The position numbers were made by a program, and so were the translations under genes. DNA of 64,000 bases from JANRIC01 sp033765345 (GTDB lineage: Bacteria; Bacteroidota; Bacteroidia; Cytophagales; Microscillaceae). This document shows, piece after piece, positions 35,470 to 44,918 of the stretch. The stretch lies in the NCBI GenBank assembly GCA_033765345.1, contig JANRIC010000039.1, positions 32,557 to 96,556 of the forward strand, in the 5' to 3' direction. Numbering within the stretch: the stretch's first letter is position 1; each line of letters starts with the position of its first letter. The notes under the pieces are model-generated. The model had not been told where the DNA came from and made no database searches. It was given only the letters and a program-made list of their open reading frames with translations.

Positions 35470-35477
35470 CAAATTTA
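35470..35477 (-). promoter_or_regulatory. Putative -7 element of the PD-(D/E)XK-like gene
   Basis: Reads TAAATTTG on the minus strand, 16 bp before that gene's ATG. Confidence 0.35.
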
Positions 35478-35490
35478 GCAAAAAAAAATT

Positions 35491-35518
35491 AAAAAAGCAC
35501 AGACTTAATAGCCTGTGC
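35491..35518 (-). terminator. Rho-independent terminator of nrdB
   Basis: On the minus strand GCACAG and CTGTGC (35497-35502 and 35513-35518) form a stem with a 10-nt loop, followed by T6. It starts 27 bp after the nrdB stop. Confidence 0.7.
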
Positions 35519-35545
35519 CTGTATACCACCACCTCTTAAAATACG

Positions 35546-36535
35546 CTAAAAATCTTCGTCTAGGCTGAATGTATGGTCTTGATTATTGCTTTGATTGCCT
35601 CCTACGCCGGCTTTTTTGTATTCAGAAACCCTTCTTTCAAAGAAATTGGTTTTGCCCTGTAGCGAGATCAACTCCATAAAATCAAAAGGATTGCTTGAAT
35701 TGTAATACTTATCGCAGCCCAACTCATAAAGCAGCCTATCTGCCACAAATTCTATGTACTGCGACATCAGCTTGGCGTTCATCCCGATCAGGTCTACGGG
35801 CAGTGCGTCTGTGACAAACTCCTGCTCGATGGCTACTGCCTCAGTAATGATCTGTAAGACACGCTCTTTGGGAAGTTTATTTTGAATATAACGATTATAA
35901 AGCAGACACGCAAAATCACAGTGCAGACCTTCGTCCCTTGAAATCAACTCATTGGAAAAACTCAGTCCGGGCATCAATCCGCGTTTTTTAAGCCAGAAGA
36001 TAGAACAAAAACTTCCGGAGAAGAAAATTCCCTCAACGGCAGCAAAAGCAATCAGTCTTTCGGTAAAAAGCTCGCTTTCTATCCAGCGCAAAGCCCAGTC
36101 TGCTTTTTTGGTCACACAAGGGATGGTATCAATGGCATTAAACAAACGATCTTTCTCAACGGGGTCTTTGATATAAGTATCTATGAGTAATGAATAGGTT
36201 TCGGCGTGAATATTTTCCATCATGACCTGAAATCCATAAAAACAACGGGCTTCAGGAGTTTGTACTTCCTCAAGGAAATTTACCACCAGATTTTCATTTA
36301 CAATACCGTCACTGGCTGCAAAAAAAGCGAGGACATGAGAGACAAAATGCCGCTCTCCATCAGTTAGTCTCTCCCAATCCTTTAAATCGGGTGCCAGGTC
36401 AATCTCCTCGGCTGTCCAGAAAGAGGCTTCGTGTTTTTTGTACATTTCCCAGATATCATCGTGTTTGATTGGGAATAATACGAATCGATTTTTGTTTTCT
36501 TGTAATAGAGGTTCTTCCACTAAATGATTATTCAT
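35546..36535 (-). CDS. nrdB: Ribonucleoside-diphosphate reductase, beta (radical) subunit, class Ia
   Basis: The 329-residue protein is a typical class Ia small subunit that carries the di-iron/tyrosyl radical cofactor and reduces ribonucleotides with NrdA. Visible motifs are FWTAEEIDL, VMMENIHAETYSLLIDTY, AAVEGIFFSGSF and SRDEGLHCDFACLLY (iron ligands), plus the C-terminal FSLDEDF that docks into NrdA. All expected ligand motifs are present. The usual partner nrdA is not adjacent in either direction in this window. It has its own terminator. Confidence 0.95.
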   Translation of the reverse strand: MNNHLVEEPLLQENKNRFVLFPIKHDDIWEMYKKHEASFWTAEEIDLAPDLKDWERLTDGERHFVSHVLAFFAASDGIVNENLVVNFLEEVQTPEARCFYGFQVMMENIHAETYSLLIDTYIKDPVEKDRLFNAIDTIPCVTKKADWALRWIESELFTERLIAFAAVEGIFFSGSFCSIFWLKKRGLMPGLSFSNELISRDEGLHCDFACLLYNRYIQNKLPKERVLQIITEAVAIEQEFVTDALPVDLIGMNAKLMSQYIEFVADRLLYELGCDKYYNSSNPFDFMELISLQGKTNFFERRVSEYKKAGVGGNQSNNQDHTFSLDEDF

Positions 36536-36983
36536 AAGGTGATTTTATTGTAGATTTTTAACTTATATGCAAGGTAATGTTTAAGCCAATAGTTTTGTTT
36601 GGCGGCACAAAAACATGCTTAAAAAATAAGCATTCATACAAATATGTTAAATAATTATGGGAAAATCAAAGCCCTAAAGAATTTAATCTCTCCGTTTTGT
36701 CTAAATGCTTCTATTTCAAGCTTATAAATTTTCCACAGCCTAGCTTTTGTTTTTTTGCTATAAAAAGTGCCTTCAAACTTCAGCTTGTTTGCAAAGGGTA
36801 AACGATTCGCTCACTGTAATTTACATAAAAACCCAAAAGCCTTTTTAAAACAGACTTTCGGGTTTATGTTTTGCGTCTTGAGTAGCCTAGGGACTTCTGT
36901 TAGCGCAGAGTAGATGCAATCTACTGTAATTCAGTTTCTTAGACTCAGCCTAAGAAAAACATCTTGTTTTTTAGTCCTGAACA
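36536..36983. other. Intergenic region with several stem-loops
   Basis: No gene supported. Includes the stem-loop copy A at 36829-36865, a 7-bp hairpin (AGTAGAT 36909-36915 with ATCTACT 36919-36925) and an 8-bp hairpin (TTTCTTAG 36935-36942 with CTAAGAAA 36950-36957). The last may serve as an mRNA end for the small membrane protein gene. Confidence 0.5.
36829..36865. repeat. 37-bp stem-loop repeat, copy A
   Basis: AAACCCAAAAGCC ... TTCGGGTTT, self-complementary at the ends. It is 34 of 37 bases identical to copy B at 37382-37418, and the two copies flank the 122-residue membrane protein gene. Confidence 0.7.
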
Positions 36984-37352
36984 CTACGTCGAACAGTATA
37001 TAAAAAAAACAAAAACAGTTATTTGTAAAATTAAAACAACTATATTTCCCAAAAGTCTTTGAGTATACGTTTCCCCCCCAAATAAACTAAGAATATTTAA
37101 TATGTAAGATTCAGTTATTTTACTCAAAAGAAATAGATGAAAAATCATCATTAATATTGCCAAAACTAAAGCTCCGCTTTTATCAAATGAAACTCCAAAC
37201 ATATTCAATAATGCTATGAATAAGAAGAGTAAACTCAATGTAATACCCAGAGCTGCAGAGTTTTCAGGATAAATATTAAAGTGTGCCACTTGATAAAATC
37301 TATAATACCTATAAAATATGTATTTCAACAGGTTACTGATTCTCTTTTTCAT
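36984..37352 (-). CDS. Small membrane protein of unknown function
   Basis: The 122-residue protein has a basic N-terminus (MKKRISNLLKYIFYRYYRFY), then hydrophobic segments near 33-53 (GITLSLLFLFIALLNMFGV), 60-80 (ALVLAILMMIFHLFLLSK) and 102-120 (IVVLILQITVFVFFIYC). That predicts three membrane helices. No family is recognised. It lies between two near-identical stem-loops. Its low-complexity, AT-rich codon use is unlike its neighbours, hinting at acquisition, which is only an impression. Confidence 0.55.
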   Translation of the reverse strand: MKKRISNLLKYIFYRYYRFYQVAHFNIYPENSAALGITLSLLFLFIALLNMFGVSFDKSGALVLAILMMIFHLFLLSKITESYILNILSLFGGETYTQRLLGNIVVLILQITVFVFFIYCST

Positions 37353-37381
37353 GAGTTTCCTTGTAAAATAGCTAGATTTTT

Positions 37382-37418
37382 AAACCCAAAAGCCTTTTTG
37401 AAACAGGCGTTCGGGTTT
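37382..37418. repeat. 37-bp stem-loop repeat, copy B
   Basis: Same unit as copy A (36829-36865), three mismatches. It lies 31 bp downstream of the Fic gene stop and could act as its mRNA end, though the T tract is short. Confidence 0.7.
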
Positions 37419-37449
37419 TGATGTTCTTGTTCCTACTTAACCCATAGGT

Positions 37450-38847
37450 TCAAGCGAGGTTGTTTGAACCAGTGTGGTGATTTGTGATATGTTGCTCTAT
37501 TTCTTCCAATAATTGATTGACCATTTCATTGCCTATTTTTTCAATTTCCTCATCAGTCAAATATTGATGGTATAATTTTTCTATAACACTCAATTTTTTG
37601 TTTGTGGTGAAAGGGATTATTACATACTTATAATTCTCAAAATACACATTCCAACCTGCTACCAAATCAAATGCCTGGATTCCACCTTTGATAAAACCAT
37701 TAAAATTTACTCTAAAATTAAGGTTATCAATGGATTTAAGATCCTGTCGCATTCTACTTGTAATCTCACCTGTAAGTTGGGGAATTGTACTTGTAAGGAG
37801 TTGAGTTTCCGAGTTGATAGTAATATAAGTTGATGTATTATGAAAAAAATGATACAGTTTTGATAATTTATTTAGTTGTATTTTGTCTTGAAAAATAGGA
37901 CTAATATATTTTTGGATGATATCCCTTACTGTATCAATACTTTTGGTTTGCTGTATTTCTTCATTTTTTTTTAGTTTAGCTTCCAAAAGTCGTATTTTTT
38001 TATCAATGTCTTCCTCATCTTCAATACTTTCGCCTTTGGCTGCTCGCAAAAATAATTCTAAACCTGCAATCAGACTTTTCCCTACAAATACCACAAAAGG
38101 TGTATAATCATCTTGTTGGTCTGATTGATGTAGCGCATCAAGATAAGATTTCTTGTCTTGCGTAAGCACAATGGCAGGCGGATAATCGTGCATCATCAAA
38201 ATAAAATTCATTAGCAATCGCGCTATTCTTCCATTTCCGTCATCAAAGGGATGAATACGAATAAATTTGTAATGAAAGCCAACGGCTATTATTAAAGGAT
38301 GCAGTTCTTTTTTCTCTGTTTCGGCTCTATACCAATCTATCAAATCGGTCATTTTGGCAGGAGTTTCTTCAGGACTTGCAAAATAAAACATTTCACCTGT
38401 TGCTGTTTCTACGTGATTAGGGGTTTCTTTGTATTGCCCAATTTTAATCGCTCTCTTTACTAATTCACCATCAGGAGTTTTTGCCGGAGCAAAGTAAGGC
38501 TTTTTCAAAATTAGCTTATGTAATTCTTTGATAAATGTTTCATTCAAAGGTCTTTCTTTGCCTTTTACTACATCCATAATCCATTCCACGGCCTCATTAT
38601 GTCCTTCTATTTCCAAATGGTCTTTCAAGGGCTTACTACTGGCAGTAATACCATAAAAAAGTAAAGCTTTAGTTTCTCCATAAGTAAGCTGATTACCTTC
38701 CATATTGTTAGAATGATAATTCCAATCCAAACGAATTTTCTGCATCAATCTGCCTTCTTGTTCTTTATTCAAAGGGCGAAAAGTATCAGCTTCTTGTTTT
38801 AATAAATCAATCTGCTGTATAATCTCTTTTAAATTTTCAGTGGTCAT
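37450..38847 (-). CDS. Fic-domain AMP-transferase-like protein, class II (self-inhibited)
   Basis: The 465-residue protein has the Fic core motif HPFDDGNGRIAR (199-210) with its catalytic His, which transfers AMP (or another nucleotide moiety) to hydroxyl groups of target proteins. An N-terminal helix carries SNNMEGN (46-52), matching the inhibitory (S/T)xxxE(G/N) motif of class II Fic proteins. The C-terminal half (about 270-465) contains a helical part and an unfamiliar region, possibly a winged helix. No antitoxin gene is adjacent, consistent with built-in inhibition. Target unknown. Confidence 0.88.
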   Translation of the reverse strand: MTTENLKEIIQQIDLLKQEADTFRPLNKEQEGRLMQKIRLDWNYHSNNMEGNQLTYGETKALLFYGITASSKPLKDHLEIEGHNEAVEWIMDVVKGKERPLNETFIKELHKLILKKPYFAPAKTPDGELVKRAIKIGQYKETPNHVETATGEMFYFASPEETPAKMTDLIDWYRAETEKKELHPLIIAVGFHYKFIRIHPFDDGNGRIARLLMNFILMMHDYPPAIVLTQDKKSYLDALHQSDQQDDYTPFVVFVGKSLIAGLELFLRAAKGESIEDEEDIDKKIRLLEAKLKKNEEIQQTKSIDTVRDIIQKYISPIFQDKIQLNKLSKLYHFFHNTSTYITINSETQLLTSTIPQLTGEITSRMRQDLKSIDNLNFRVNFNGFIKGGIQAFDLVAGWNVYFENYKYVIIPFTTNKKLSVIEKLYHQYLTDEEIEKIGNEMVNQLLEEIEQHITNHHTGSNNLA

Positions 38848-39069
38848 CTTATTCAGTTTTGTACCTTATTTCTTTCAATAATTCTGCTTAAATATTTTAC
38901 GAAGGTGCAGTTTTTTTGGGTAATTTCCCTCATTCTTTGAGTTGTTCCGAAGGATCACTTCCAAGTATTCGGAAAGTTTGAAAATTCCAGCCGAAGGCTT
39001 GGGACGTTCTCACAACACAAGACCAATCTAAGACAATGAACCGACCACAAACCTAGGCTGACACATACC

Positions 39070-41280
39070 TTACCATTTAAGCAGGTAGGTACTGATGGAT
39101 TTGCCTTCTTTTTGAAGTCTAAGAAGATATATTCCGGGGGGTAATTTGTAGGTAGATAACTTATAATCAGAATCTTGAGTATTTAAGGATACTTTTTCCC
39201 GAAATATTTCATTGCCAAGCATATCAGATACAAGCAGGAGATTATCCCCTGAAAAATTTTCGGGAATCTGTACATAAAATTCATCTTTACCTGGGTTGGG
39301 ATATACGGTTAGATGCTCCACAGAAGATTTTTCAGGATTCAGAGAGAGGTTTTCCTCCTGGGATGCAATAGAAGCCGATGTGATAAATACAGGTTTGGTA
39401 AATGATGATTTGCCTCCTGAATTGACTGCCCGGATAATATAAGCATATTCGGTTTGAGGTTTAAGCGTGGTATCGGTATAATTTAGGGTATAAGTATTTG
39501 CCAGGAAGGCAAACAAAGGGGTTTCAGGTTGATTGACTCTGCGATAGATTTCAAATTGGATTTCTTCTTCTGAATTTTCATTACTTAGTTGTTGCCAACT
39601 CAGATAGCAACTTTGGTCTGTTTGTAGTTGTGCAGAAAGTTGCTCAGGGGTAGCTGGGGTGTAGGGTTTGGTTTTAACTTCAAGCACATGGCTAAAAGGG
39701 CTGCTGCCTCCTGGATTGACGGCACGAACCTTATACACATAATGAGAATTAGCTACTAAATTCACGTCAATATATTCCGAATCTGATACCTGACCAATTT
39801 TTTGAAAATTTGGCGTTCCAAAATCTGCTCTAAATATTTCGTAATAATCTACTGGAGCTAGGGAGTGATCCCAGGAGATTTGTGCGATTTGACGGGTGCT
39901 ATAATCCAGGGTCAAGTGCTGAGGTACAGAAGGAGGGAGGATATTTGGGGAGGTTTTTACGCGTAGTTCAATGATCAAGGTAGCATCAGAATAGCCTGGA
40001 GCCGTAGCGCCTAATTTGTACTGATACACACCAGGGGCTAAATTTTTACTATCAAAGCTGCATTTGATTTCTACGGTGCTTTCATCCACCATATCTACAG
40101 AATCAGCTTTGATTTGTAGCCATTCGGGTAGATTGTCGGTGTGTAGTTTAAAGGGGATACGTCCTTCACTTGTCCAGAGCCAGGCTGATTTTTGACTTTG
40201 GTGATTTCCATAATCCAGCTCAATCTGTATCATTTCGGGGTTAAACCCCAGGGCTAGTACTTGATTTCGGGCAAAAGATTTGGAATAAGCTAGGTTAACT
40301 GGAAGTCCGCTTCCGCCGTGGGAGACAAACATTTTGTTGCCGATGACTTTAGCGGAGGCTGCCAAACGCCCAATGAGATTGCCTGCCAAACCTCGTAGAT
40401 GATCTATTTCGCGCCACTCATTGGTAGCGATGTTATATTCAAAGATTTTTCCTGAGGGGATATTGTCCTTTTCTCCACCTGTGACGATAATTTTACCATC
40501 TACCACAAAAGTTGAGGGTTCGGCGTGGGCATTGGCTACGGGCATGTCTTGTAGACGTGTCCATACGTTGGTGTAGGGGTCGTAGCTAAACAGCCAGGGT
40601 TTATCTTGTGTGCCGCAATCGTGCCCCAATTGCCCACCGATTACATATACCTTGCCTTGATATACGGCAGTGGCATGGTGAATGGTGACAAATCCTTCGG
40701 GTATGGGGGCTACTTTATTCAATTGCCAACCTGATGTAGGGTTATCTAAGTCAAGGGTGTAGGTATTGGGATTGGGTATACAAAAATTGGTCAAAGAAGG
40801 GGTCGTACCTTTGGGGTGTGTACCTCCTCCAAAAAGATGCAATTTTCGTCCGAATTTGATCAAACTACCCGTGCCGATATTTTCAGGAAGAGCAGGGCCG
40901 GGTCGCCAGGAGTTTTGAGGGATATTATAAATCCAGACTTTGTTGGTAAGTACATTACCACCGGAGGATTTGCCTCCTGCGAGCCAAACCTCATTATCCA
41001 CCAGGGCGGTGCCATTGTGGGTCATCCCTGTTTTAGGTCCACTGGGTAGGGGAGCGAGCCATGACCAGGTGTCTGTTTGAGGATCATACACTTCGCTGGT
41101 ATGGCTTGGTATCCAGCCCGTAAGGTAGCCGTGAAAAATATAAATTTTGCCCTGATAGGCGACGCTGCTTGCTTCGATTCTTTTTTCAAGGGCGGGTTTT
41201 ATGCCAGTCCATTCTACTTGAGCATAAGAATATGACATCCCTAATAAAAATAGCATTAAATAAAGTACTCTGTTCATCAT
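39070..41280 (-). CDS. Kelch-repeat and fibronectin type III protein, T9SS sorted
   Basis: The 736-residue protein has a signal peptide (VLYLMLFLLGMSYSYAQ). Kelch repeats (about 20-340) show motifs such as GKIYIFHGY, NEVWLAGGKSSGG, KLHLFGGG, KVYVIGGQ and KIIVTGGE. A BACON-like unit (about 350-445, with APGVYQYKLGATAPGY) and two FN3 domains (about 455-545 and 550-640) follow. The C-terminus from LTVYPNPGKDEF is a T9SS sorting domain. It is probably exported and surface-bound, a propeller-type glycan or protein binder. The BACON-like unit resembles those in the giant surface protein at 21207-29153. Confidence 0.85.
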   Translation of the reverse strand: MMNRVLYLMLFLLGMSYSYAQVEWTGIKPALEKRIEASSVAYQGKIYIFHGYLTGWIPSHTSEVYDPQTDTWSWLAPLPSGPKTGMTHNGTALVDNEVWLAGGKSSGGNVLTNKVWIYNIPQNSWRPGPALPENIGTGSLIKFGRKLHLFGGGTHPKGTTPSLTNFCIPNPNTYTLDLDNPTSGWQLNKVAPIPEGFVTIHHATAVYQGKVYVIGGQLGHDCGTQDKPWLFSYDPYTNVWTRLQDMPVANAHAEPSTFVVDGKIIVTGGEKDNIPSGKIFEYNIATNEWREIDHLRGLAGNLIGRLAASAKVIGNKMFVSHGGSGLPVNLAYSKSFARNQVLALGFNPEMIQIELDYGNHQSQKSAWLWTSEGRIPFKLHTDNLPEWLQIKADSVDMVDESTVEIKCSFDSKNLAPGVYQYKLGATAPGYSDATLIIELRVKTSPNILPPSVPQHLTLDYSTRQIAQISWDHSLAPVDYYEIFRADFGTPNFQKIGQVSDSEYIDVNLVANSHYVYKVRAVNPGGSSPFSHVLEVKTKPYTPATPEQLSAQLQTDQSCYLSWQQLSNENSEEEIQFEIYRRVNQPETPLFAFLANTYTLNYTDTTLKPQTEYAYIIRAVNSGGKSSFTKPVFITSASIASQEENLSLNPEKSSVEHLTVYPNPGKDEFYVQIPENFSGDNLLLVSDMLGNEIFREKVSLNTQDSDYKLSTYKLPPGIYLLRLQKEGKSISTYLLKW

Positions 41281-41328
41281 TGAAGGTGTAAATTTGTGTG
41301 TTTTGTATAATCCGAAAAAAACGGAATC

Positions 41329-41350
41329 TATACCCAGATTAGAGTGGTTA
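41329..41350 (+). repeat. Dispersed intergenic motif, copy 1
   Basis: TATACCCAGATTAGAGTGG followed by TTA. Near-identical motifs occur at 47018-47038 (minus) and 63831-63853 (plus). Confidence 0.5.
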
Positions 41351-41663
41351 TCAATATCATACTCTTAAGGGGGTAAGTATTAAATGATGTACTTTCTTAA
41401 CTCTCGAAAAATCACTTTGGTTTGAGTACACATACAAGTACATTAGGATTTGCAGGTGTTGAAGATAATTTGCACGCAAATAAACAATATCTGTGTAAAA
41501 AAGCAAGTGTATGTAGGCTTTTTGTATAAAATACAGTATTTAGAGATTGTCGCAAGATCGCAAATAATTAGATAAGGGGAGGTGGTTTTTTGGGGTAGTG
41601 CAAATTATTCACATCAAATTCTTAAATATTGTTAAATAAGCAAGGCTAAAATTAAGAAAAGTC

Positions 41664-41671
41664 TATATTTG
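41664..41671 (+). promoter_or_regulatory. Putative -7 element of the DUF2723 gene
   Basis: TATATTTG, 25 bp before the ATG at 41697; fits TAnnTTTG. No clear -33 box. Confidence 0.42.
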
Positions 41672-41696
41672 TGGCTAAAATATTCTGGAAGGTATT

Positions 41697-44600
41697 ATGA
41701 ACAAAGAATCCACTTCTATAAAAGAGACATGGCAAGCTGAACCGGCGACCCATCAACTAAATTTTAAAAAGCTTAATAATATTATGGGTTGGGCTGTTTT
41801 TGGGATTTCGGCCCTGGTTTATTTTATCACAGTAGAGCGTACGGCTAGTTTTTGGGACTGTGGAGAGTTTATCGCCTGCTCATACAAATTACAAGTGCCT
41901 CACCCTCCGGGAGCACCGCTGTTTCTGCTAATCGGGCGGATATTTTCGCTCCTGGCTACCGATGTATCTATGGTAGCTTTTTGGATTAATATTTCATCCG
42001 TATTGAGTAGTGCTTTTACGATCCTGTTTTTATTTTGGAGTATTACACTTTTTGGTGCCAAATTACTCCCCGAAAGAAGCATCAAAAATCTTACAGATGC
42101 TCAGATTATTGCCCTGATGGGTGCCGGGTTGGTGGGTTCATTGGCGTATACCTTTTCAGATTCCTTTTGGTTTTCGGCTGTTGAGGCAGAAGTATATGCG
42201 ATGTCTTCTTTTTTTACGGCTTTTGTGGTATGGGCAATGCTCAAATGGGAGCTTATTGAAGATGAGTCTCTTGCAAATAGATGGCTGATTTTAATGGCTT
42301 ATATGATGGGGCTTTCTATTGGGGTTCACTTACTCAATTTGGTGACTATCCCAGCATTGGGTCTGATTTATTACTATAAAAAATTCAAAGAGCCTACGCC
42401 GGCTGGTATAATAGCTACTCTGGCAATTAGCGGGGTGATCATCATTTTTATTCTGGAAGGAATTATCCCCGGGCTGGCTTCTTTGGCTGGTAATTTTGAG
42501 ATATTTTTTGTCAATACCTTGCGCCTACCTTTCGGGTCGGGAGCTATTTTTATTAGTATCGTACTGGTGAGTGCTTTGAGTTATGGAATTTATTATTCTA
42601 TTACAAAGGAAAAAGTAGTGCTCAATACAGCCTTACTTTCTCTGACTATGATTCTGATCGGTTATGCGTCTTATGGCATCATTCTGATACGATCTACCTA
42701 TAACCCACCTATCAACGAAAATGACCCGAGTGATGTGATCCGGTTTGTATCTTATTTGAAAAGGGAGCAATATGGAGACCGTCCTTTGTTATACGGACCT
42801 ACGTTTACCTCAGGTGTAAAGCGAGATAGTGAAGGCGCAGCCGTACAGAAAAGTAAAGGTAAATTGTATCGGGTCAATAAGGAGAGCCAGAAATACGAAG
42901 TATATGATGAGCGGTTTGCTTACGAATTTGAAGACAATATGCTTCTTCCTCGTATTTATAGTCGGGTGGATAATCACCAGGAATTATACAAACAATGGAT
43001 TTTTGGAGACCGACCCTTGCCTGAAGGGTATAAACCTACGATGAAAGATAACCTCTATTTCTTGTTTAGATACCAATTCGGGCACATGTACTGGCGATAT
43101 TTCCTTTGGAACTTTGTAGGACGCGAATCTGATGTGGAAGGCTCTGGTTCACTTTCTCCTTTTGCCTCCAACCGAGGAATCCCCGAAGAATTAGCGACCA
43201 ACAAAGCCCATAATCAATTTTATATGTTACCGCTGATTTTAGGGCTTTTGGGCTTGTTTTTTACCTTCCAACGAAGCCAACAAACCTTTTTTATTACCTT
43301 GATGCTGTTTTTCCTGACGGGTATGGCATTGGTACTTTACCTCAATTCGCCTCCAGTTGAACCGCGCGAAAGGGATTATATCTATGCTGGTTCTTTTTAT
43401 GCTTTTGCCATGTGGATCGGCTTTGGCGTGCTGATGCTGGTCAACGCTTTACAAAACCTGATCAAAAACTCCAAAATGACTTCCATTGTGGCCACAGGGT
43501 TGGGTTTGCTTGTACCTGGTATTATGTTGGCTGAAGGTTGGGATGATCACAACCGCTCCAATCGCTACCATTCCGTAGATTCAGCCAAAAACCTATTAAA
43601 TTCCTGTGCGCCGAATGCGGTACTCTTCACGGGTGGTGATAATGATACCTTCCCGCTGTGGTATGTGCAGGAAGTAGAAGGCTTCAGAACCGACGTACGG
43701 GTCTGTAATCTCAGCCTCTTGGGTACGGATTGGTACATCAGCCAAATGAAACGACCCACCTACGAATCAGAAGCTTTGCCTATTTCTCTCGAGTATGAGC
43801 AATTTATTCAAGGTACCAATGATCAGATTTTATTTCCTCCTTCCTGGAGAATTACTACCAATCTCCCTCCCAAAGACGTAGAAAGAATGTCAAAAAGTGG
43901 TATGGATCTCAAAGGCTATATCAAATTGGTAAAAGAAGGAGACAGAAGAATCAAAGCATTTGCTCCAGGCTCTAATGAAGATGATATTACCATCCTGCCT
44001 AGTAAAAAGCTGGTATTGAAAATTGATCAAGAAAAAGTCAGAAAAATTAAAGGACTGATTCCCAAAGATAAAGACACCTTATTGACCAATACCATGAGCT
44101 GGGAGTTGGGAGCCAATGAATTGTACAAAAACGATCTGATCATTCTGGATATGATTGCCACCAATGACTGGACACGCCCGATTTATTTCTCGACCACCCT
44201 AGCCAACTCAAGCTATCTCAACCTAAAGCCGTATATGCAACGCGAAGGATTGGCTTTTAGGCTTATGCCCATGAAGGTAGAAGGTGCCGCCCAGGGGTAT
44301 GTCAATACAGATATCATGTATGACAATATGATGAATAAGTTTTTCTGGCGGGAACTTGACAATCCAAATTCGTATTATGACGAGAATTATAAAAGATTTG
44401 TACTCAATCTGCGCGATTCTTTCTATCGTTTGGCTGATCAGCTAATTGCAGAAGGTAAAGAAGAAAAAGCCAAAAAAGTACTCTTATTTGCGCTAGAGAA
44501 AATGCCTGACAAAGCCGTACCTTATGATGTTTATTCTACTCAATTGGTTGAAGGGCTTTTCAAAGTAGGGGAAGATAAAAAAGCCCTAGAAATAGCTCAG

Positions 44601-44798
44601 ACCATGGGCAATAGAGCCATAGAAATGCTCGAGTACAAGAGCAAAACCGATCAAATGGACGAACAATCCGACCGCGTACGCCTTAATTTGGCTATCCTGA
44701 ATCAGATTGCTCAAATATTAAAAGAGGAAGGAAAAACAAAAGAAGCCAAAAAATTTGAAGATAGTTTTAAATTGTTCTATAATCAGATTTCAAATTAA
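41697..44798 (+). CDS. DUF2723 multi-pass membrane protein (predicted glycosyltransferase-like)
   Basis: The 1033-residue protein carries the DUF2723 pattern in its N-terminal half: FITVERTASFWDCGEFIACS, HPPGAPLFLLIGRIFS, AYTFSDSFWFSAVEAEVYA, with about ten membrane helices to residue 640. It resembles C-type (GT-C-fold) glycosyltransferases, with an acidic residue in the first extracytoplasmic loop. It also shows PPVEPRERDYIYAGSFYAFA and a soluble C-terminal half (about 650-1033) including LFTGGDNDTFPLWY and a TPR-like helical end. DUF2723 proteins are common in Bacteroidota and linked by others to surface glycosylation; substrate is not known. Confidence 0.86.
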   Translation: MNKESTSIKETWQAEPATHQLNFKKLNNIMGWAVFGISALVYFITVERTASFWDCGEFIACSYKLQVPHPPGAPLFLLIGRIFSLLATDVSMVAFWINISSVLSSAFTILFLFWSITLFGAKLLPERSIKNLTDAQIIALMGAGLVGSLAYTFSDSFWFSAVEAEVYAMSSFFTAFVVWAMLKWELIEDESLANRWLILMAYMMGLSIGVHLLNLVTIPALGLIYYYKKFKEPTPAGIIATLAISGVIIIFILEGIIPGLASLAGNFEIFFVNTLRLPFGSGAIFISIVLVSALSYGIYYSITKEKVVLNTALLSLTMILIGYASYGIILIRSTYNPPINENDPSDVIRFVSYLKREQYGDRPLLYGPTFTSGVKRDSEGAAVQKSKGKLYRVNKESQKYEVYDERFAYEFEDNMLLPRIYSRVDNHQELYKQWIFGDRPLPEGYKPTMKDNLYFLFRYQFGHMYWRYFLWNFVGRESDVEGSGSLSPFASNRGIPEELATNKAHNQFYMLPLILGLLGLFFTFQRSQQTFFITLMLFFLTGMALVLYLNSPPVEPRERDYIYAGSFYAFAMWIGFGVLMLVNALQNLIKNSKMTSIVATGLGLLVPGIMLAEGWDDHNRSNRYHSVDSAKNLLNSCAPNAVLFTGGDNDTFPLWYVQEVEGFRTDVRVCNLSLLGTDWYISQMKRPTYESEALPISLEYEQFIQGTNDQILFPPSWRITTNLPPKDVERMSKSGMDLKGYIKLVKEGDRRIKAFAPGSNEDDITILPSKKLVLKIDQEKVRKIKGLIPKDKDTLLTNTMSWELGANELYKNDLIILDMIATNDWTRPIYFSTTLANSSYLNLKPYMQREGLAFRLMPMKVEGAAQGYVNTDIMYDNMMNKFFWRELDNPNSYYDENYKRFVLNLRDSFYRLADQLIAEGKEEKAKKVLLFALEKMPDKAVPYDVYSTQLVEGLFKVGEDKKALEIAQTMGNRAIEMLEYKSKTDQMDEQSDRVRLNLAILNQIAQILKEEGKTKEAKKFEDSFKLFYNQISN

Positions 44799-44850
44799 GC
44801 AATCAGTAAAGAAGCATTTTCTAAATTCTATGTATCATTTTTGATTCATA

Positions 44851-44884
44851 AAAAAGCCGGAATCACAAGATCCGGCTTTTTCTA
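44851..44884. terminator. Bidirectional terminator between the DUF2723 gene and the pckA operon
   Basis: An 11-bp perfect stem (AAAAAGCCGGA 44851-44861 with TCCGGCTTTTT 44871-44881) with T runs on both strands. It lies between the convergent ends of the DUF2723 gene and the small gene downstream of pckA. Confidence 0.87.
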
Positions 44885-44918
44885 TGTATTTAATCTAATG
44901 CAATCAAAAAAGATGAAG

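Larger units (their letters stand above)
41281..41696. other. Divergent promoter region
   Basis: No gene supported. It contains the dispersed motif at 41329-41350, a short ATTTG/CAAAT palindrome, and a -7 element for the DUF2723 gene at 41664-41671. Confidence 0.5.
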
